A stretch of 53,370 bases of DNA from an archaeon (GCA_024256265.1 JACGUK010000007.1:1-53370), one strand, 5' to 3'. Positions 17,141 to 26,930 are shown, numbered from the stretch's first letter. Notes: a model not told the origin generated them from the sequence alone. Numbers and translations: made by a program.

Positions 17141-17379
17141 TTGTTAAAAATAGTCTCCCGCCTTCAGCGAAGTTCATACTGAAAGTTATACAAGAAAAAG
17201 GTCGGATCACCCCAAAGGATTTGGTGAGAGAGACATCATTACCCAAAAGAACAGTTGCACATGCTCTCAAGAAATTAAAAGAAAAACATCTGATACTGGA
17301 AAGATTTGATCTAAACGATATGAGGCAAAGATATTATCTTGCATCTGTCATTGAAGAATTTCCTATAAATTTTACTTAA
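17141..17379 (+). pseudogene. Small winged-helix regulator with a one-base frameshift at its start
   Basis: The frame ending at 17379 reads LPPSAKFILKVIQEKGRITP, then a helix-turn-helix (KDLVRETSLPKRTVAHALKK, LKEKHLILERFD) and ends NFT: about 75 residues of MarR-like winged helix. No start codon lies in this frame near the Shine-Dalgarno-like AGGTGAT (17129-17135). The TTG at 17141 is out of frame by one base; a sixth A in the A-run at 17146-17150 would give MLKNSLPPSAKF. So it is a homopolymer sequencing error, a recent mutation, or translation from an unusual start. It probably binds the twin palindromes beside it. Confidence 0.6.
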
Positions 17380-17524
17380 CTGATTCTGGATTATCTTCGA
17401 TCGATACATTGGGCTTCTTAATATACTTCTTCAGTATTTCATAGTTCCATGATTTACTTCGATAAATTTCTCAATCACAAAAAAGGGAGATTAAAAATTT
17501 GTTAGTAATCATATCTAAGAGCAA

Positions 17525-17845
17525 CTACTTCTTTGCTGCTTCTTCAGGGACTTTGAAAACTGCTCTTAAGATTTCACCGCTTTTCTCGTATGGTATCATC
17601 TCATGTACCTCGTATTCGTAGTAGGGCCAGGTCATGCTTAGATTTCTAAAGATGTCGGTGGCTTCTGCTTCCCAGATTGTGTATCCTGAATTTCCGTCTA
17701 GAAAATGACCATGCTCCTTTATTTCGCCCTTCTTTATGTGCTTGTCTATAGCCGCCCCCATCTTCTGTATGAGCTTTGACTTTTCTGCAGGGTCTGTAGG
17801 CCATGTTGTTAGACTCCTACGCCACAATACCAAAAATCTAGCCAT
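17525..17845 (-). CDS. Small protein, possible dimeric alpha/beta-barrel fold
   Basis: 106 residues from the ATG at 17845 (MARFLVLWRRSLTTWPTDPA). That ATG has a perfect GGAGGTGA five bases upstream; the earlier in-frame TTG lies before the Shine-Dalgarno and is rejected. The N-terminal strand, helix with KMGAAIDKHIKKGEIKEHG, and YTIWEAEATDIFRNL resemble ferredoxin-like dimeric barrel proteins. No active-site motif is clear. Downstream of ilvD on the same strand, over a 155-base gap. Confidence 0.65.
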   Translation of the reverse strand: MARFLVLWRRSLTTWPTDPAEKSKLIQKMGAAIDKHIKKGEIKEHGHFLDGNSGYTIWEAEATDIFRNLSMTWPYYEYEVHEMIPYEKSGEILRAVFKVPEEAAKK

Positions 17846-18000
17846 CAAATTCACCTCCTTGCAATTCGCCAAAATATTCTATATTTTTAGGCATAAAAGA
17901 TTTTTGAGAGTTAATCCTTTTCTTTGAGGGTATTCAGATCGATCGAATTTTTATCCCGAATAAGTTAACAGTATCCCTTTAAGGAGGGGTTTTCTAGATT

Positions 18001-19656
18001 TTATCGATCTAGTATGCAACCCATGTCTGCTGACTTTACCATTTGAGAGTATCTCCATAGATAGCCAGATTTGATTTTAGACTCAGGTGGTTTCCAACGC
18101 TTTAATCGATCGTTGATTTCTTCCTTTGATAATTTTACTTCTAAAATGCGCTTAGGTATATCTATCTCTATAATATCTCCATTCTTTAAAACTGCTATAG
18201 GTCCTCCTTCAAAAGCCTCAGGAGATACATGCCCTATACAAGGTCCTCTAGTGCCCCCAGAGAATCTGCCATCAGTTATCAATGCAACTGAATCACTCAA
18301 ACCCATGCCCACTATAGCTGATGTAGGAGAAAGCATCTCCCTCATGCCTGGTCCACCCTTGGGTCCTTCATAACGAATAACTATCACTCTACCCTCTTCT
18401 ATTGCTCCATCAAAGATTGCCTTTATGCAACTCTCCTCAGAATCAAATACCATCACTGGTCCCTTAAATTTTAGGTTTTCCTTCGATATGGCTGCAGTCT
18501 TTATCACTGCACCCTTAGTAGCAAGATTGCCTTTCAAGATCGCTATTCCTCCTTCTTGATGTATAGGTCTATCTATGGGTCGAATTACTTTATCATCTAA
18601 GACTTCAGAATTCTCTATATTCTCCCCAACACTCTTCCCAGTAACAGTAATAGCATCGAGATGTAAGAATTCATGCATATTCTTCATCACAGCAGGGATT
18701 CCACCAGCCCTATCAAGGTCTTCAAGCATGTAAGAACCACTAGGGTAAACATCACATATATGAGGGACTCTTCTGCTCATTTCATCAAAGATAGATAGAT
18801 CTAGCTTTATCCCAGCCTCTTTGGCTATAGCTGTTAAATGCAGAACAGTATTAGTTGATCCTCCTAAAGCCATATCTATGGCAATAGCGTTATCAAAGGC
18901 ATCTTTTGTCATTATTTTAGATGGCTTCAGATCATCGTAGATCATCTTAACGATCCTCTCCCCAGACTTCTTAGCAATTCTGATTTTTGATGAATCTATA
19001 GCAAGTGAAGTGGCACAGTATGGTAAAGACATACCCATCGCTTCAGTTATACAAGCCATGGTATTGGCTGTAAATAGACCACTACAAGAGCCACAAGAAG
19101 GGCAGGCTACATCCTCCAACTCCTTAAGCTCGTTTTCACTTATTTTCTTAGCTTTTACATTGCCAATAGCTTCAAAGACGTCAATTAAACCAACTTTTTT
19201 ACCTTTGTAAAAGCCTGCAAGCATAGGTCCTCCAGTAACGAAGATAGATGGGATGCCAAGCCTAGCAGTAGCCATCAGCATCCCTGGGGTTATCTTGTCA
19301 CAATTTGTTATCATCACCATACCGTCGAATCTATGGGCTTGAATCATGAGCTCTATGGAGTCAGCTATCACTTCTCTAGAAGGAAGAGAGTACTTCATGC
19401 CCTCATGACCCATAGCTAATCCATCACAAATGGCTATAGTGTTGAACTCAAATGGTACGCCTCCTGCCGTTTGAATACCCGATTTAACAGCATCAGCTAT
19501 CATGTTCAAGTGAATGTGCCCTGGCACTATGGATGTGTAGCTATTGACTACAGCTACAAAGGGTCTTTTTAGGCTTTCATCAGTAACTCCTAATGCCTTT
19601 AAGAGAGATCGATGAGGAGCCCTTTCTATTCCATATTTTATAGCATCACTTCTCAT
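18001..19656 (-). CDS. ilvD: Dihydroxy-acid dehydratase
   Basis: 551 residues, full length. Fe-S and substrate motifs are intact: [34 protein letters not shown] and the C-terminal [22 protein letters not shown]. It dehydrates 2,3-dihydroxy-isovalerate and its methyl homologue to the 2-keto acids of valine and isoleucine synthesis. It is divergent from ilvB-N-C-leuA, and the 280-base gap between them holds both promoters and the leader described below. Confidence 0.97.
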   Translation of the reverse strand: MRSDAIKYGIERAPHRSLLKALGVTDESLKRPFVAVVNSYTSIVPGHIHLNMIADAVKSGIQTAGGVPFEFNTIAICDGLAMGHEGMKYSLPSREVIADSIELMIQAHRFDGMVMITNCDKITPGMLMATARLGIPSIFVTGGPMLAGFYKGKKVGLIDVFEAIGNVKAKKISENELKELEDVACPSCGSCSGLFTANTMACITEAMGMSLPYCATSLAIDSSKIRIAKKSGERIVKMIYDDLKPSKIMTKDAFDNAIAIDMALGGSTNTVLHLTAIAKEAGIKLDLSIFDEMSRRVPHICDVYPSGSYMLEDLDRAGGIPAVMKNMHEFLHLDAITVTGKSVGENIENSEVLDDKVIRPIDRPIHQEGGIAILKGNLATKGAVIKTAAISKENLKFKGPVMVFDSEESCIKAIFDGAIEEGRVIVIRYEGPKGGPGMREMLSPTSAIVGMGLSDSVALITDGRFSGGTRGPCIGHVSPEAFEGGPIAVLKNGDIIEIDIPKRILEVKLSKEEINDRLKRWKPPESKIKSGYLWRYSQMVKSADMGCILDR

Positions 19657-19746
19657 TTCTCTTCACATATTTATGATAACACTAATTAAAGAACTTATTA
19701 AAAAGTTTAGTAGAATAAAGGGAAAATTTGACAGAACTTACCAATA

Positions 19747-19758
19747 AATTTATTAATT
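19747..19758 (+). promoter_or_regulatory. Probable promoter of the ilv leader/ilvB operon
   Basis: An AATTTATTAATT TATA-like element lies 29-40 bases before the ATG at 19787. This places transcription start near 19775-19780, at the 5' foot of the leader hairpin, so the leader peptide would have a very short 5' UTR. Confidence 0.5.
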
Positions 19759-19775
19759 CCAATTGTCCTTAAACA

Positions 19776-19932
19776 CAAGACGACATATGGAGGACGTTAA
19801 GAGAGACTTTCAATATCAAGGAAATATTCTTCGCTTAGTAGATTTGCTTAAGGTAATTCTTTTGTCCTCCGTAGTCTTGCAATAAGCCTGCCTGCGTCTT
19901 TGATGCATGTAGGTCTTATTTATAGGAGGATA
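19776..19932 (+). promoter_or_regulatory. Candidate attenuator RNA upstream of ilvB
   Basis: Pairing A: CAAGAC (19776-19781) with GTCTTG (19874-19879), and GGAGGAC (19789-19795) with GTCCTCC (19864-19870). Pairing B: the same GTCCTCC, extended to 19863, with GGAGGATA (19925-19932), which contains the ilvB Shine-Dalgarno. A and B exclude each other. A further imperfect 9-bp hairpin (CCTGCCTGC 19887-19895 with GCATGTAGG 19905-19913) sits between. The shared strand is read as codons 26-28 of the leader peptide, directly after its run of Ile/Leu/Val codons, so a ribosome stalled there would prevent pairing B and leave ilvB open. Confidence 0.6.
19787..19885 (+). CDS. Ile/Leu/Val-rich leader peptide (32 residues)
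   Basis: ATG to TAA encodes MEDVKRDFQYQGN, then ILRLVDLLKVILL (14-26), then SSVVLQ. Fourteen of 32 residues are branched-chain, thirteen of them within residues 14-31. It ends 52 bases before ilvB, the first gene of branched-chain synthesis. Size and composition parallel the E. coli ilvL leader (32 residues), though the sequence is unrelated. Its start and end lie in the two arms of the leader hairpin. Expression is not shown; composition, position and RNA pairing support it together. Confidence 0.6.
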   Translation: MEDVKRDFQYQGNILRLVDLLKVILLSSVVLQ

Positions 19933-19937
19933 TAATC

Positions 19938-21620
19938 ATGGTTAAAATGTCTGGGTCTCGTGCCCTTATCGAAGCTCTATGCAAAGAGAAGGTAGATGTT
20001 ATATTCGGCTTACCAGGCGGGGCTATAATGCCAGTCTATGATGTGCTTCTTGATTCAAAGATAAGGCATATCCTTGTTAGGCATGAACAATCAGCAGCCC
20101 ATATGGCAGATGGTTATGCTAGGGCAATTGGTAAACCAGGGGTATGCATGGCAACTTCAGGTCCTGGTGCTACTAACTTAGTAACAGGGATAGCAAATGC
20201 TTACATGGATTCTTCTCCTATAATTGCCATAACAGGTCAAGTCCCAAGAGCTATGATAGGCAAGGATGCCTTTCAAGAGACAGACATAATAGGGGTAACA
20301 ACTCCTATAACTAAATACAACTTTCAACCAAGGCATGCTTCTGAAATCCCTAAAATAGTGAAGATAGCTTTTCAAATAGCTTCAACAGGAAGACCTGGTC
20401 CAGTATTGATAGACCTTCCAAAAGATGTGCAGACAGAAGTTGCTGATATGGATTTCCCAGAGAAGGTTGAAATTAGAGGCTATAAGCCCAATATATCGCC
20501 TCATCCACTTCAAGTCGAGAAGGCTACAGAACTGCTTACAAAAGCTGAAAGGCCTTTTATATTGGCAGGAGGAGGAGTTATTATTTCTAATGCCTCACAA
20601 AATCTACAAGCTATAGCTGAGCTTCTATTAGCTCCTGTTGCAACAACGTTCATGGGTAAGAGTTGCTTCCCTGAAAACCATCCATTATCTCTTGGAGTCA
20701 TAGGCATGCATGGCACACTCGAGGCGAATAAATCAGTCTTAGAGGCTGATGTTTTATTGGCAGTAGGGATGAGGTTCTCAGATAGATCTACTGGTAAGAT
20801 AGATGAGTTCTGCCCAGATACAAAGATAATTCAGATCGATATAGACCCTTCAGAGATAGGGAAGAATAGAGCAGTGGATGTGCCCATAGTAGGTGATGTA
20901 AATAAGACTCTTATTGAGCTATACAATTCATTGTCAAAACGTTTAGAGAAAAGAGAGAGTAGCATTTGGTCAAAAAGAATTCAGCAGATAAAGGAGGAGC
21001 TTAAGGATAAAATAAAGATCGATCAAGGGAAGGATTTAGTACCACAGAAAATCTTGAAGGAGCTAAGAGAAATATTGCCAAATGATGCCATAGTTACTAC
21101 AGAAGTAGGTCAGAATCAGATGTGGGCTTCGTTATACTTCAAGGTTTATAAGCCTAGAACCTTCATAAGCTCAGGAGGTCTTGGAACTATGGGTTTTGGC
21201 TTCCCTGCTGCCATTGGGGTAAAAGTCGCCAAGCCTGATGTTCCAGTTTTTGATATAGCTGGTGATGGTAGCTTCACAATGACTGCAAATTCCCTTGCCA
21301 CATCTGTCACTGAAAACATACCTGTTACAGTAGTTATCCTGAACAATTCGATGCTAGGTATGGTAGCTCAATGGCAGAGATTATTTTACAACAGAAGATA
21401 TTCAGCAGTTGAATTAGGAGAACATCCCAATTTTGTAAAATTGGCTGAAGCATTCGGGGCTCATGGTCTTCGTGTTGGTTCACTTGATGAGTTCAAAAAA
21501 GCTGTCAAACAGGCATTAAAGAGTGATGTGACTACAGTCATAGATGTCCCTATACCTCCTGAGGAGAATGTCTTTCCTATGATCCCAGCAGGAAAAGGGC
21601 TTAGGGAGATAATATATTGA
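19938..21620 (+). CDS. ilvB: Acetolactate synthase, large (catalytic) subunit
   Basis: 560 residues of the thiamine-diphosphate enzyme family. Catalytic Glu50 is in VRHEQSAAHMADGYARA; the TPP/metal motif GDGSFTMTANSLATS-to-VVILNN is intact near 430-460. It condenses pyruvate (or pyruvate and 2-oxobutyrate) to acetolactate for valine, leucine and isoleucine. Start ATG with GGAGGA eight bases upstream (19925-19930), the Shine-Dalgarno that the leader RNA can mask. First main gene of the ilvB-N-C-leuA operon. Confidence 0.97.
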   Translation: MVKMSGSRALIEALCKEKVDVIFGLPGGAIMPVYDVLLDSKIRHILVRHEQSAAHMADGYARAIGKPGVCMATSGPGATNLVTGIANAYMDSSPIIAITGQVPRAMIGKDAFQETDIIGVTTPITKYNFQPRHASEIPKIVKIAFQIASTGRPGPVLIDLPKDVQTEVADMDFPEKVEIRGYKPNISPHPLQVEKATELLTKAERPFILAGGGVIISNASQNLQAIAELLLAPVATTFMGKSCFPENHPLSLGVIGMHGTLEANKSVLEADVLLAVGMRFSDRSTGKIDEFCPDTKIIQIDIDPSEIGKNRAVDVPIVGDVNKTLIELYNSLSKRLEKRESSIWSKRIQQIKEELKDKIKIDQGKDLVPQKILKELREILPNDAIVTTEVGQNQMWASLYFKVYKPRTFISSGGLGTMGFGFPAAIGVKVAKPDVPVFDIAGDGSFTMTANSLATSVTENIPVTVVILNNSMLGMVAQWQRLFYNRRYSAVELGEHPNFVKLAEAFGAHGLRVGSLDEFKKAVKQALKSDVTTVIDVPIPPEENVFPMIPAGKGLREIIY

Positions 21621-21630
21621 AGTGATTGTT

Positions 21631-22125
21631 ATGGAGGAAAAAGAGGAAAAAAATTACATTATATCAACAATAGTTGAGAACAAGCCAGGAGTACTTTACA
21701 GAGCATCAAATATGTTCAGGCGAAGAGGATTCAATATCGATAGCATCTCTGTTGGACCTACGGAGCGTAAAGATTTGGCTCGAATGACTATAACTATAAA
21801 TGGGGATGATACCACTGTTGAGCAATTGGTCAAGCAACTGGGCAAGCTTATAGATGTAATTAAAGTTAGTGTGCTAAACACAAAGAACACTGTAGTGAGA
21901 GAACTAGCCCTCATTAAGCTTCATGTAACAGATGCAAAAGCTAGATCTGATATAATAAACTATGCCAACGTCTTCAGAGGCAGGATAATAGATGTCACAC
22001 CAGGATCTATGGTAGTAGAAGTCACTGGGACTCCTGATAAGATAGATGCCTTCTTAACTCTGGCAGCTACCTTTGGCATAAAGGAGATGGCTAGGACTGG
22101 TATAACAGCATTGATTAGAGGATGA
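21631..22125 (+). CDS. ilvN: Acetolactate synthase, small regulatory subunit
   Basis: About 164 residues: an N-terminal ACT domain ([20 protein letters not shown], then [15 protein letters not shown]) and a C-terminal ALS_ss domain ending [12 protein letters not shown]. It activates the large subunit and confers valine feedback inhibition. I chose the ATG at 21631; the GTG at 21622 belongs to AGTGAT, which can pair with the 16S 3' end. The gene starts ten bases after ilvB and overlaps ilvC by four bases. Confidence 0.95.
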   Translation: MEEKEEKNYIISTIVENKPGVLYRASNMFRRRGFNIDSISVGPTERKDLARMTITINGDDTTVEQLVKQLGKLIDVIKVSVLNTKNTVVRELALIKLHVTDAKARSDIINYANVFRGRIIDVTPGSMVVEVTGTPDKIDAFLTLAATFGIKEMARTGITALIRG

Positions 22126-23120
22126 GTAAAATGGTCAAGATATACTATGATGCTGATGCTGACTTAGGAGTCTTAAAGGGGAAGAAGATAGCAGTAATAG
22201 GTTATGGTAGTCAAGGAAGAGCCCAAGCTTTGAATATGAAAGATTCAGGTCTTGATGTTTTATTAGGATTAAGACCTGGTGGGGCTTCTTGGAGTAAAGC
22301 AAAAGCTGATGGCTTTCAACCATACACAATAGCCGAAGCAGCAAAGAAAGGTGATATAATTCACATGCTAATTCCTGATCTTGAGCAACCTGATGTGTAT
22401 AAATCACAGATTGCTAACTATATGAAAAAGGGAAAGGCATTAGGGTTCTCTCATGGATTTAACATTCATTTCAAGCAAATAATTCCTCCCCCTCAAGTTG
22501 ATGTCATAATGATGGCGCCTAAGGGTCCTGGGAAGGGTCTTAGAGATACTTATGTGAACGGCTTTGGTATTCCAGCCTTGATAGCTGTTGCTCAAGACTA
22601 CTCAGGTAAGGGCAAGGATATAGCTCTAGCCATGAGTAAAGCCATGGGTTGCACAAGAGCAGGTGTTTTAGAAACAACCTTCAAGGAGGAGACAGAGACT
22701 GATCTATTCGGTGAGCAAGCAGTCTTAGTTGGTGGGATCATATCTCTGATAAAGAAGGGATATGAAGTTCTTGTTGAGGAAGGTTATCAGCCAGAATTGG
22801 CATATTTTGAGGTTTGTAATGAGATGAAGTTGATCATGGACTTAGTCTATCAAAGCGGCTTTACAGGGATGCTTAAGATAGTATCTGATACTGCAAAGTA
22901 TGGAGGACTCATAGTAGGTCCAAAGGTTATAGATGAGCATGTTAGAGAGAATATGAAGAAGATTTTAAAGGATATTCAAAATGGAGATTTTGCTGAGGAT
23001 TGGACTGGTAAACCTAAAGAGAGCAGGCTAAGGCTAAACTCTTTGATGAAAGAAATTTCTGATCATAAAATAGAGGAAGTTGGAAGGCTCATAAGAAAGA
23101 TGGCAGGGATAGAAAAATGA
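22122..23120 (+). CDS. ilvC: Ketol-acid reductoisomerase
   Basis: 332 residues, class I length. Rossmann motif [12 protein letters not shown] (27-38), cofactor loop [12 protein letters not shown] (50-61), and the Mg-binding knotted domain with [10 protein letters not shown] and the later [13 protein letters not shown]. It isomerises and reduces acetolactate with NAD(P)H. ATGA overlaps with both ilvN before and leuA after show tight translational coupling. Confidence 0.97.
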   Translation: MSKMVKIYYDADADLGVLKGKKIAVIGYGSQGRAQALNMKDSGLDVLLGLRPGGASWSKAKADGFQPYTIAEAAKKGDIIHMLIPDLEQPDVYKSQIANYMKKGKALGFSHGFNIHFKQIIPPPQVDVIMMAPKGPGKGLRDTYVNGFGIPALIAVAQDYSGKGKDIALAMSKAMGCTRAGVLETTFKEETETDLFGEQAVLVGGIISLIKKGYEVLVEEGYQPELAYFEVCNEMKLIMDLVYQSGFTGMLKIVSDTAKYGGLIVGPKVIDEHVRENMKKILKDIQNGDFAEDWTGKPKESRLRLNSLMKEISDHKIEEVGRLIRKMAGIEK

Positions 23121-24634
23121 GTTCTGATGATTACATCAAGATATTCGATACAACTTTAAGGGATGGAGAACAGACTCCAGGGGTATCACTCACACCAGAG
23201 GAGAAGCTAGAGATAGCTCGTCAGCTCGATAAACTCGGCGTAGATACGATAGAGGCAGGCTTTCCCATAACTTCTAAAGGAGAGATTGAGGCTATAAAGC
23301 TCATTACCAAAGAAGGATTGAATGCAGAAATATGTGGATTGGCTAGGGTGAATAAAAGCGATATAGATGCTGCTCTGAGTTGTGGAGTTGGATGCATTCA
23401 TGTATTCATAGCAACATCTGACATACATCTGAATTATAAGCTTAAGCTGACTCGTGAGCAAGCCTTGCAAAGAGCTATAGAGGGTGTAGAGTATGCTAAG
23501 AGCCATGGTGTTCAAGTTGAATTCTCAGCAGAAGATGCAACTAGGTCTGATCTAGATTATCTCAAGCAAGTATACAAGGCTGTTGAAGAGGCTGGTGCAG
23601 ATAGGATCGATATACCAGATACAGTTGGAATTATGATGCCAGTAAGAATTTATCAACTCGTTGGTGAGATCAAAAAGACAGTAAGATTACCCATAAGCTT
23701 GCACTGTCATAACGATTTTGGCATGGCTGTGGCTAATACTTTAGCAGGGATAGAGGCTGGTGCAGTAAGGGCTCATGTAACTGTTAATGGCTTAGGAGAA
23801 AGAGCAGGCAATGCAGCATTAGAGGAAGTTGTTATGGCTTTACATTCACTATATAAGAAGAAGACGAGAATAAACACTCGCTTGATCTATGAGACTTCTA
23901 AACTTGTCTCAGAATTAACTGGAATAATCGTTCAGCCAAATAAAGCCATAGTGGGCGATAATGCTTTTGGTCATGAATCTGGCATACACACTCATGGCGT
24001 GCTATCTATGCCCTTGACCTATGAACCTATAGAACCAGAGATAGTTGGAAGAAAGAGATGGATTCAGGCTGGTAAGCATGCAGGAGCCCATGGCATATTG
24101 GCAGAGCTGAGAGAGATGGGCTGGCAACCAACTGAAGATCAACTTAAAGAGATAGTCGAGAAGGTAAAGGAGTTGGGTGATAAAGGGAAGACGATCACTG
24201 ATACTGATTTATCTGCAATAGCTAGATCTGTAATGAGGAAGACTTTAGAGGAAGAGAAAATTATCAACCTAGTTGATCTGGCAGTCATGACAGGGGTTAA
24301 AGTAGTCCCTACAGCATCTGTAAAGCTAATTCTAGATGGGAAGGAGTACATAGCAGCTGAAACTGGAGTAGGACCTGTAGATTCAGCAGTTAAAGCCATT
24401 CAAAAGGTCACAGATAGCTTGGCAAATATTAAGCTGAAAGAGTACAGATTAGAGGCTATTACAGGAGGCTCAGACGCTCTTGCTGAAGTAATAATAAAAG
24501 TTGAGGATAAGAATGGAAATATTGCATCTGCAAGGGCAACTGGCGAGGATATAGTGATAACAAGTGTAGAAGCCATGATAAATGGCATCAATAAAATACT
24601 GATGAAAAGGAAGCAACCAAGCTCTGCTACATAG
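23117..24634 (+). CDS. leuA: 2-isopropylmalate synthase family (LeuA; citramalate synthase possible)
   Basis: 505 residues. N-terminal HMGL-like TIM barrel with [20 protein letters not shown], metal ligands in [11 protein letters not shown] and [11 protein letters not shown], and a C-terminal allosteric LeuA dimer domain (about 385-500) for leucine feedback. [10 protein letters not shown] and [15 protein letters not shown] are typical of isopropylmalate synthase; citramalate synthase (CimA) is the close alternative. No threonine deaminase lies in the window, so how isoleucine precursor is made cannot be settled. Overlaps ilvC by four bases. Confidence 0.88.
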   Translation: MSSDDYIKIFDTTLRDGEQTPGVSLTPEEKLEIARQLDKLGVDTIEAGFPITSKGEIEAIKLITKEGLNAEICGLARVNKSDIDAALSCGVGCIHVFIATSDIHLNYKLKLTREQALQRAIEGVEYAKSHGVQVEFSAEDATRSDLDYLKQVYKAVEEAGADRIDIPDTVGIMMPVRIYQLVGEIKKTVRLPISLHCHNDFGMAVANTLAGIEAGAVRAHVTVNGLGERAGNAALEEVVMALHSLYKKKTRINTRLIYETSKLVSELTGIIVQPNKAIVGDNAFGHESGIHTHGVLSMPLTYEPIEPEIVGRKRWIQAGKHAGAHGILAELREMGWQPTEDQLKEIVEKVKELGDKGKTITDTDLSAIARSVMRKTLEEEKIINLVDLAVMTGVKVVPTASVKLILDGKEYIAAETGVGPVDSAVKAIQKVTDSLANIKLKEYRLEAITGGSDALAEVIIKVEDKNGNIASARATGEDIVITSVEAMINGINKILMKRKQPSSAT

Positions 24635-24722
24635 ATCAATTTTTGATTAAGATAGTATAAGAAAAGTTTACTAAAGCCGAGAGCGTCATTCTTATTAAGT
24701 CAAGAATTTTGTGATTCCAAGC

Positions 24723-25988
24723 ATGGCAAATATCATTGAGAAGATACTGAGTAAAGCATCAAATAGAGAGCAAGTATTCCCAGGGGAGATAGTTGAAGCC
24801 AAGATAGACTGTGCAATGATTAATGAAATAACTGGGCATCTTACAATAAAATACTTTCATGAGTTAGAAGCGAAAGAAGTTTGGGATAAAGATAGAATAG
24901 TCATGGTCTTAGACCATACAATTCCTGCTGGGAGTGTAGAGGCTGCTGAGTTGCATAAGATAATGAGAGAATTTGCAAGAGAGCAGAAGATAAAGTCATT
25001 CTACGATGTTGGTAGAGGAGGAATTTCTCATCAAGTAATGATAGAGAAAGGTCATGTAAAGCCAGGAGATGTTGTTGTAGGGGCTGACTCTCATACATGC
25101 ACTTATGGTGCTGTAGGAGCATTTTCTACAGGCATAGGCTCCACAGAGATGGCTGCAGTATTCATAACTGGAAGATTATGGTTTAAAGTCCCAAAAGTGA
25201 TAGAGATAAAAGTAAATGGTAATTTTAGAAAGTTCGTCACACCCAAGGACTTGTTCTTGAAAGTTGCAAAGATTTTAGGAGTTAGTGGTGCAAACTATAG
25301 AGGGCTTGAGTTCAAAGGCTCTACTATAAGGGATATGAGTATAGCAGGTAGGATGACTATATGTAACATGGCTATAGAAGTAGGTGCAAAAGCAGGAATA
25401 GTCGAAGCTGATGAGAAGACTTTAGAATATTTGAAGGGTAGAACAAGTGATCAATTTTTCATTGCAAAGAGCGATAAAGATGCTGAATATGAGAGATCCT
25501 TAGACTTATATGTTGATGATTTGCCTCCTCTAGTCTCTTGCCCTGATGCTGTCGATAATGTAAAACCTGTGGCTGAAGTAGAGGGGATAGAGTTGGATCA
25601 AGTCTTCATAGGCTCATGCACGAATGGAAGAATGGAGGACTTGCGTTTAGTTGCTGATATACTGAAGGGTAAGAAAGTTAGCGATAGAACTAGGCTAATA
25701 ATAATCCCTGCATCACAAGATGTATTTTTAGATGCTTTGAAAGAAGGCCTTATAGAGACTTTTCTTCTCTCTGGAGCAAATGTTGCTAATCCTACTTGTG
25801 GTGCTTGCTATGGAGGGCATCTTGGAGTTCTTGCATCTGGAGAGGTTTGCTTGAGCACTACAAATAGGAACTTCATAGGGAGAATGGGTAGCACAAAGTC
25901 AAAGGTTTATCTAGCATCCCCTGCCACTGCTGCAGTCTCAGCCATAAAAGGATTCATTACAGACCCAACTTCATTCAAGGGTGATTAA
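24723..25988 (+). CDS. leuC: 3-isopropylmalate dehydratase, large subunit
   Basis: About 421 residues of the archaeal homoaconitase/isopropylmalate isomerase type. Cluster cysteines lie in FIGSCTNGRMEDL and NPTCGACYGG; DHTIPAGS and GADSHTCTYGAVGAF are active-site motifs. It makes 3-isopropylmalate with leuD. I chose the ATG at 24723; the GTG at 24711 is part of a TTGTGAT element seven bases before. A TATA-like TTCTTATTAAG (24688-24698) gives an independent promoter after the 90-base gap from leuA. Confidence 0.94.
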   Translation: MANIIEKILSKASNREQVFPGEIVEAKIDCAMINEITGHLTIKYFHELEAKEVWDKDRIVMVLDHTIPAGSVEAAELHKIMREFAREQKIKSFYDVGRGGISHQVMIEKGHVKPGDVVVGADSHTCTYGAVGAFSTGIGSTEMAAVFITGRLWFKVPKVIEIKVNGNFRKFVTPKDLFLKVAKILGVSGANYRGLEFKGSTIRDMSIAGRMTICNMAIEVGAKAGIVEADEKTLEYLKGRTSDQFFIAKSDKDAEYERSLDLYVDDLPPLVSCPDAVDNVKPVAEVEGIELDQVFIGSCTNGRMEDLRLVADILKGKKVSDRTRLIIIPASQDVFLDALKEGLIETFLLSGANVANPTCGACYGGHLGVLASGEVCLSTTNRNFIGRMGSTKSKVYLASPATAAVSAIKGFITDPTSFKGD

Positions 25989-25989
25989 A

Positions 25990-26478
25990 TTGAAATTATT
26001 AGGCAAAGTTGTAAAATATGGCGATGATGTAAATACTGATTTTATAATTCCAGGCAAATATCTAGTTTTGACAGATCCAAGAGAATTGGCAAAGCATGCC
26101 ATGGAAGGCATAGACCCATCTTTCATTGAGAAGAGTAAAGATGCTATAATAGTTGCAGGAAAGAACTTTGGTTGTGGCTCAAGCAGAGAACAAGCCCCTA
26201 TATCATTAAAGTACTCTGGCACAAAAGCTATAGTAGCAAAATCCTTTGCAAGAATATTTTACAGGAACGCTATTAACATAGGTCTGCCAGTTCTTGAGTG
26301 TGAAGATTTATGGGATTTAGTTCGAGATGGCGATGAATTGATGTTAGATTTGAAAAGTGGCAAAATTACGAATTTAACCAGCAATGTATCTACACAAGCC
26401 CAACCTTTGCCAGAATTTATTCTTGAGTTGATAGAAATAGGCGGATTATTGAATAAGTTGAAGAAAGCAAAAGTCTAA
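25990..26478 (+). CDS. leuD: 3-isopropylmalate dehydratase, small subunit
   Basis: About 162 residues with the swivel-domain motifs NTDFIIPGKYL, GKNFGCGSSREQAP and AKSFARIFYRNAINIGLP. Pairs with leuC. The TTG at 25990 follows the leuC TAA by one base, with GGGTGAT just upstream as Shine-Dalgarno; the GTG at 25981 lies inside that element. Its last 14 codons are duplicated 497 bases downstream. Confidence 0.94.
   Translation: MKLLGKVVKYGDDVNTDFIIPGKYLVLTDPRELAKHAMEGIDPSFIEKSKDAIIVAGKNFGCGSSREQAPISLKYSGTKAIVAKSFARIFYRNAINIGLPVLECEDLWDLVRDGDELMLDLKSGKITNLTSNVSTQAQPLPEFILELIEIGGLLNKLKKAKV
26435..26478 (+). repeat. leuD 3' end, copy 1 of a direct repeat
   Basis: Encodes IGGLLNKLKKAKV and stop; repeated at 26932-26975 with mainly synonymous changes. 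Between the copies lies the retropepsin-like gene. Confidence 0.65.
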
Positions 26479-26555
26479 TTTTTACCACATTGATTACTTT
26501 GACGCTTAAGAGCTTAGAGAAGTCTTATAACTGATGATATCATATAACCTCTAGA

Positions 26556-26918
26556 ATGGGCTACGTTTTTGTAGAAGCTGAAATAGGCGATATAAAGAAG
26601 CAAGTGATAAAGAAGGTTAAGTTGCTAGCTGATACAGGAGCAGGCTTTATGGTCATCCCACCAGCTATGGCTCATGAAATAGGAATAGAACCTATCACGA
26701 AAATAGAAGTTACGTTAGCCGACAAAAGAAAGAGTGTAGTAGATCTAGGATTTGCCTATGTTAAAATTATTGGAAGAGAGGCGATCGTACACGCGCTTAT
26801 AATGGAATCCCCTGAGCCTTTGCTTGGAACGTTTACCATGCAGATACTAGGCCTAATGATCGATCCTGTAACAGAGGGGGTTAAGCCTACTAGAAGCTTT
26901 GCCATAGGGCTTCTCTAG
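26556..26918 (+). CDS. Retropepsin-like aspartic protease (clan AA), stand-alone
   Basis: 120 residues, a single retropepsin domain. Catalytic motif LLADTGAGFMVIP (Asp26-Thr-Gly-Ala) follows a beta strand; the later hydrophobic-G pair is LLGTFTMQILGL near 88-99. Such proteins act as homodimers like viral proteases; archaeal members are uncharacterised. TATA-like CTTATAAC (26523-26530) suits a leaderless start at this ATG. Inserted between leuD and a leftover copy of the leuD tail. Confidence 0.78.
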   Translation: MGYVFVEAEIGDIKKQVIKKVKLLADTGAGFMVIPPAMAHEIGIEPITKIEVTLADKRKSVVDLGFAYVKIIGREAIVHALIMESPEPLLGTFTMQILGLMIDPVTEGVKPTRSFAIGLL

Positions 26919-26930
26919 TAGAGGACAACC

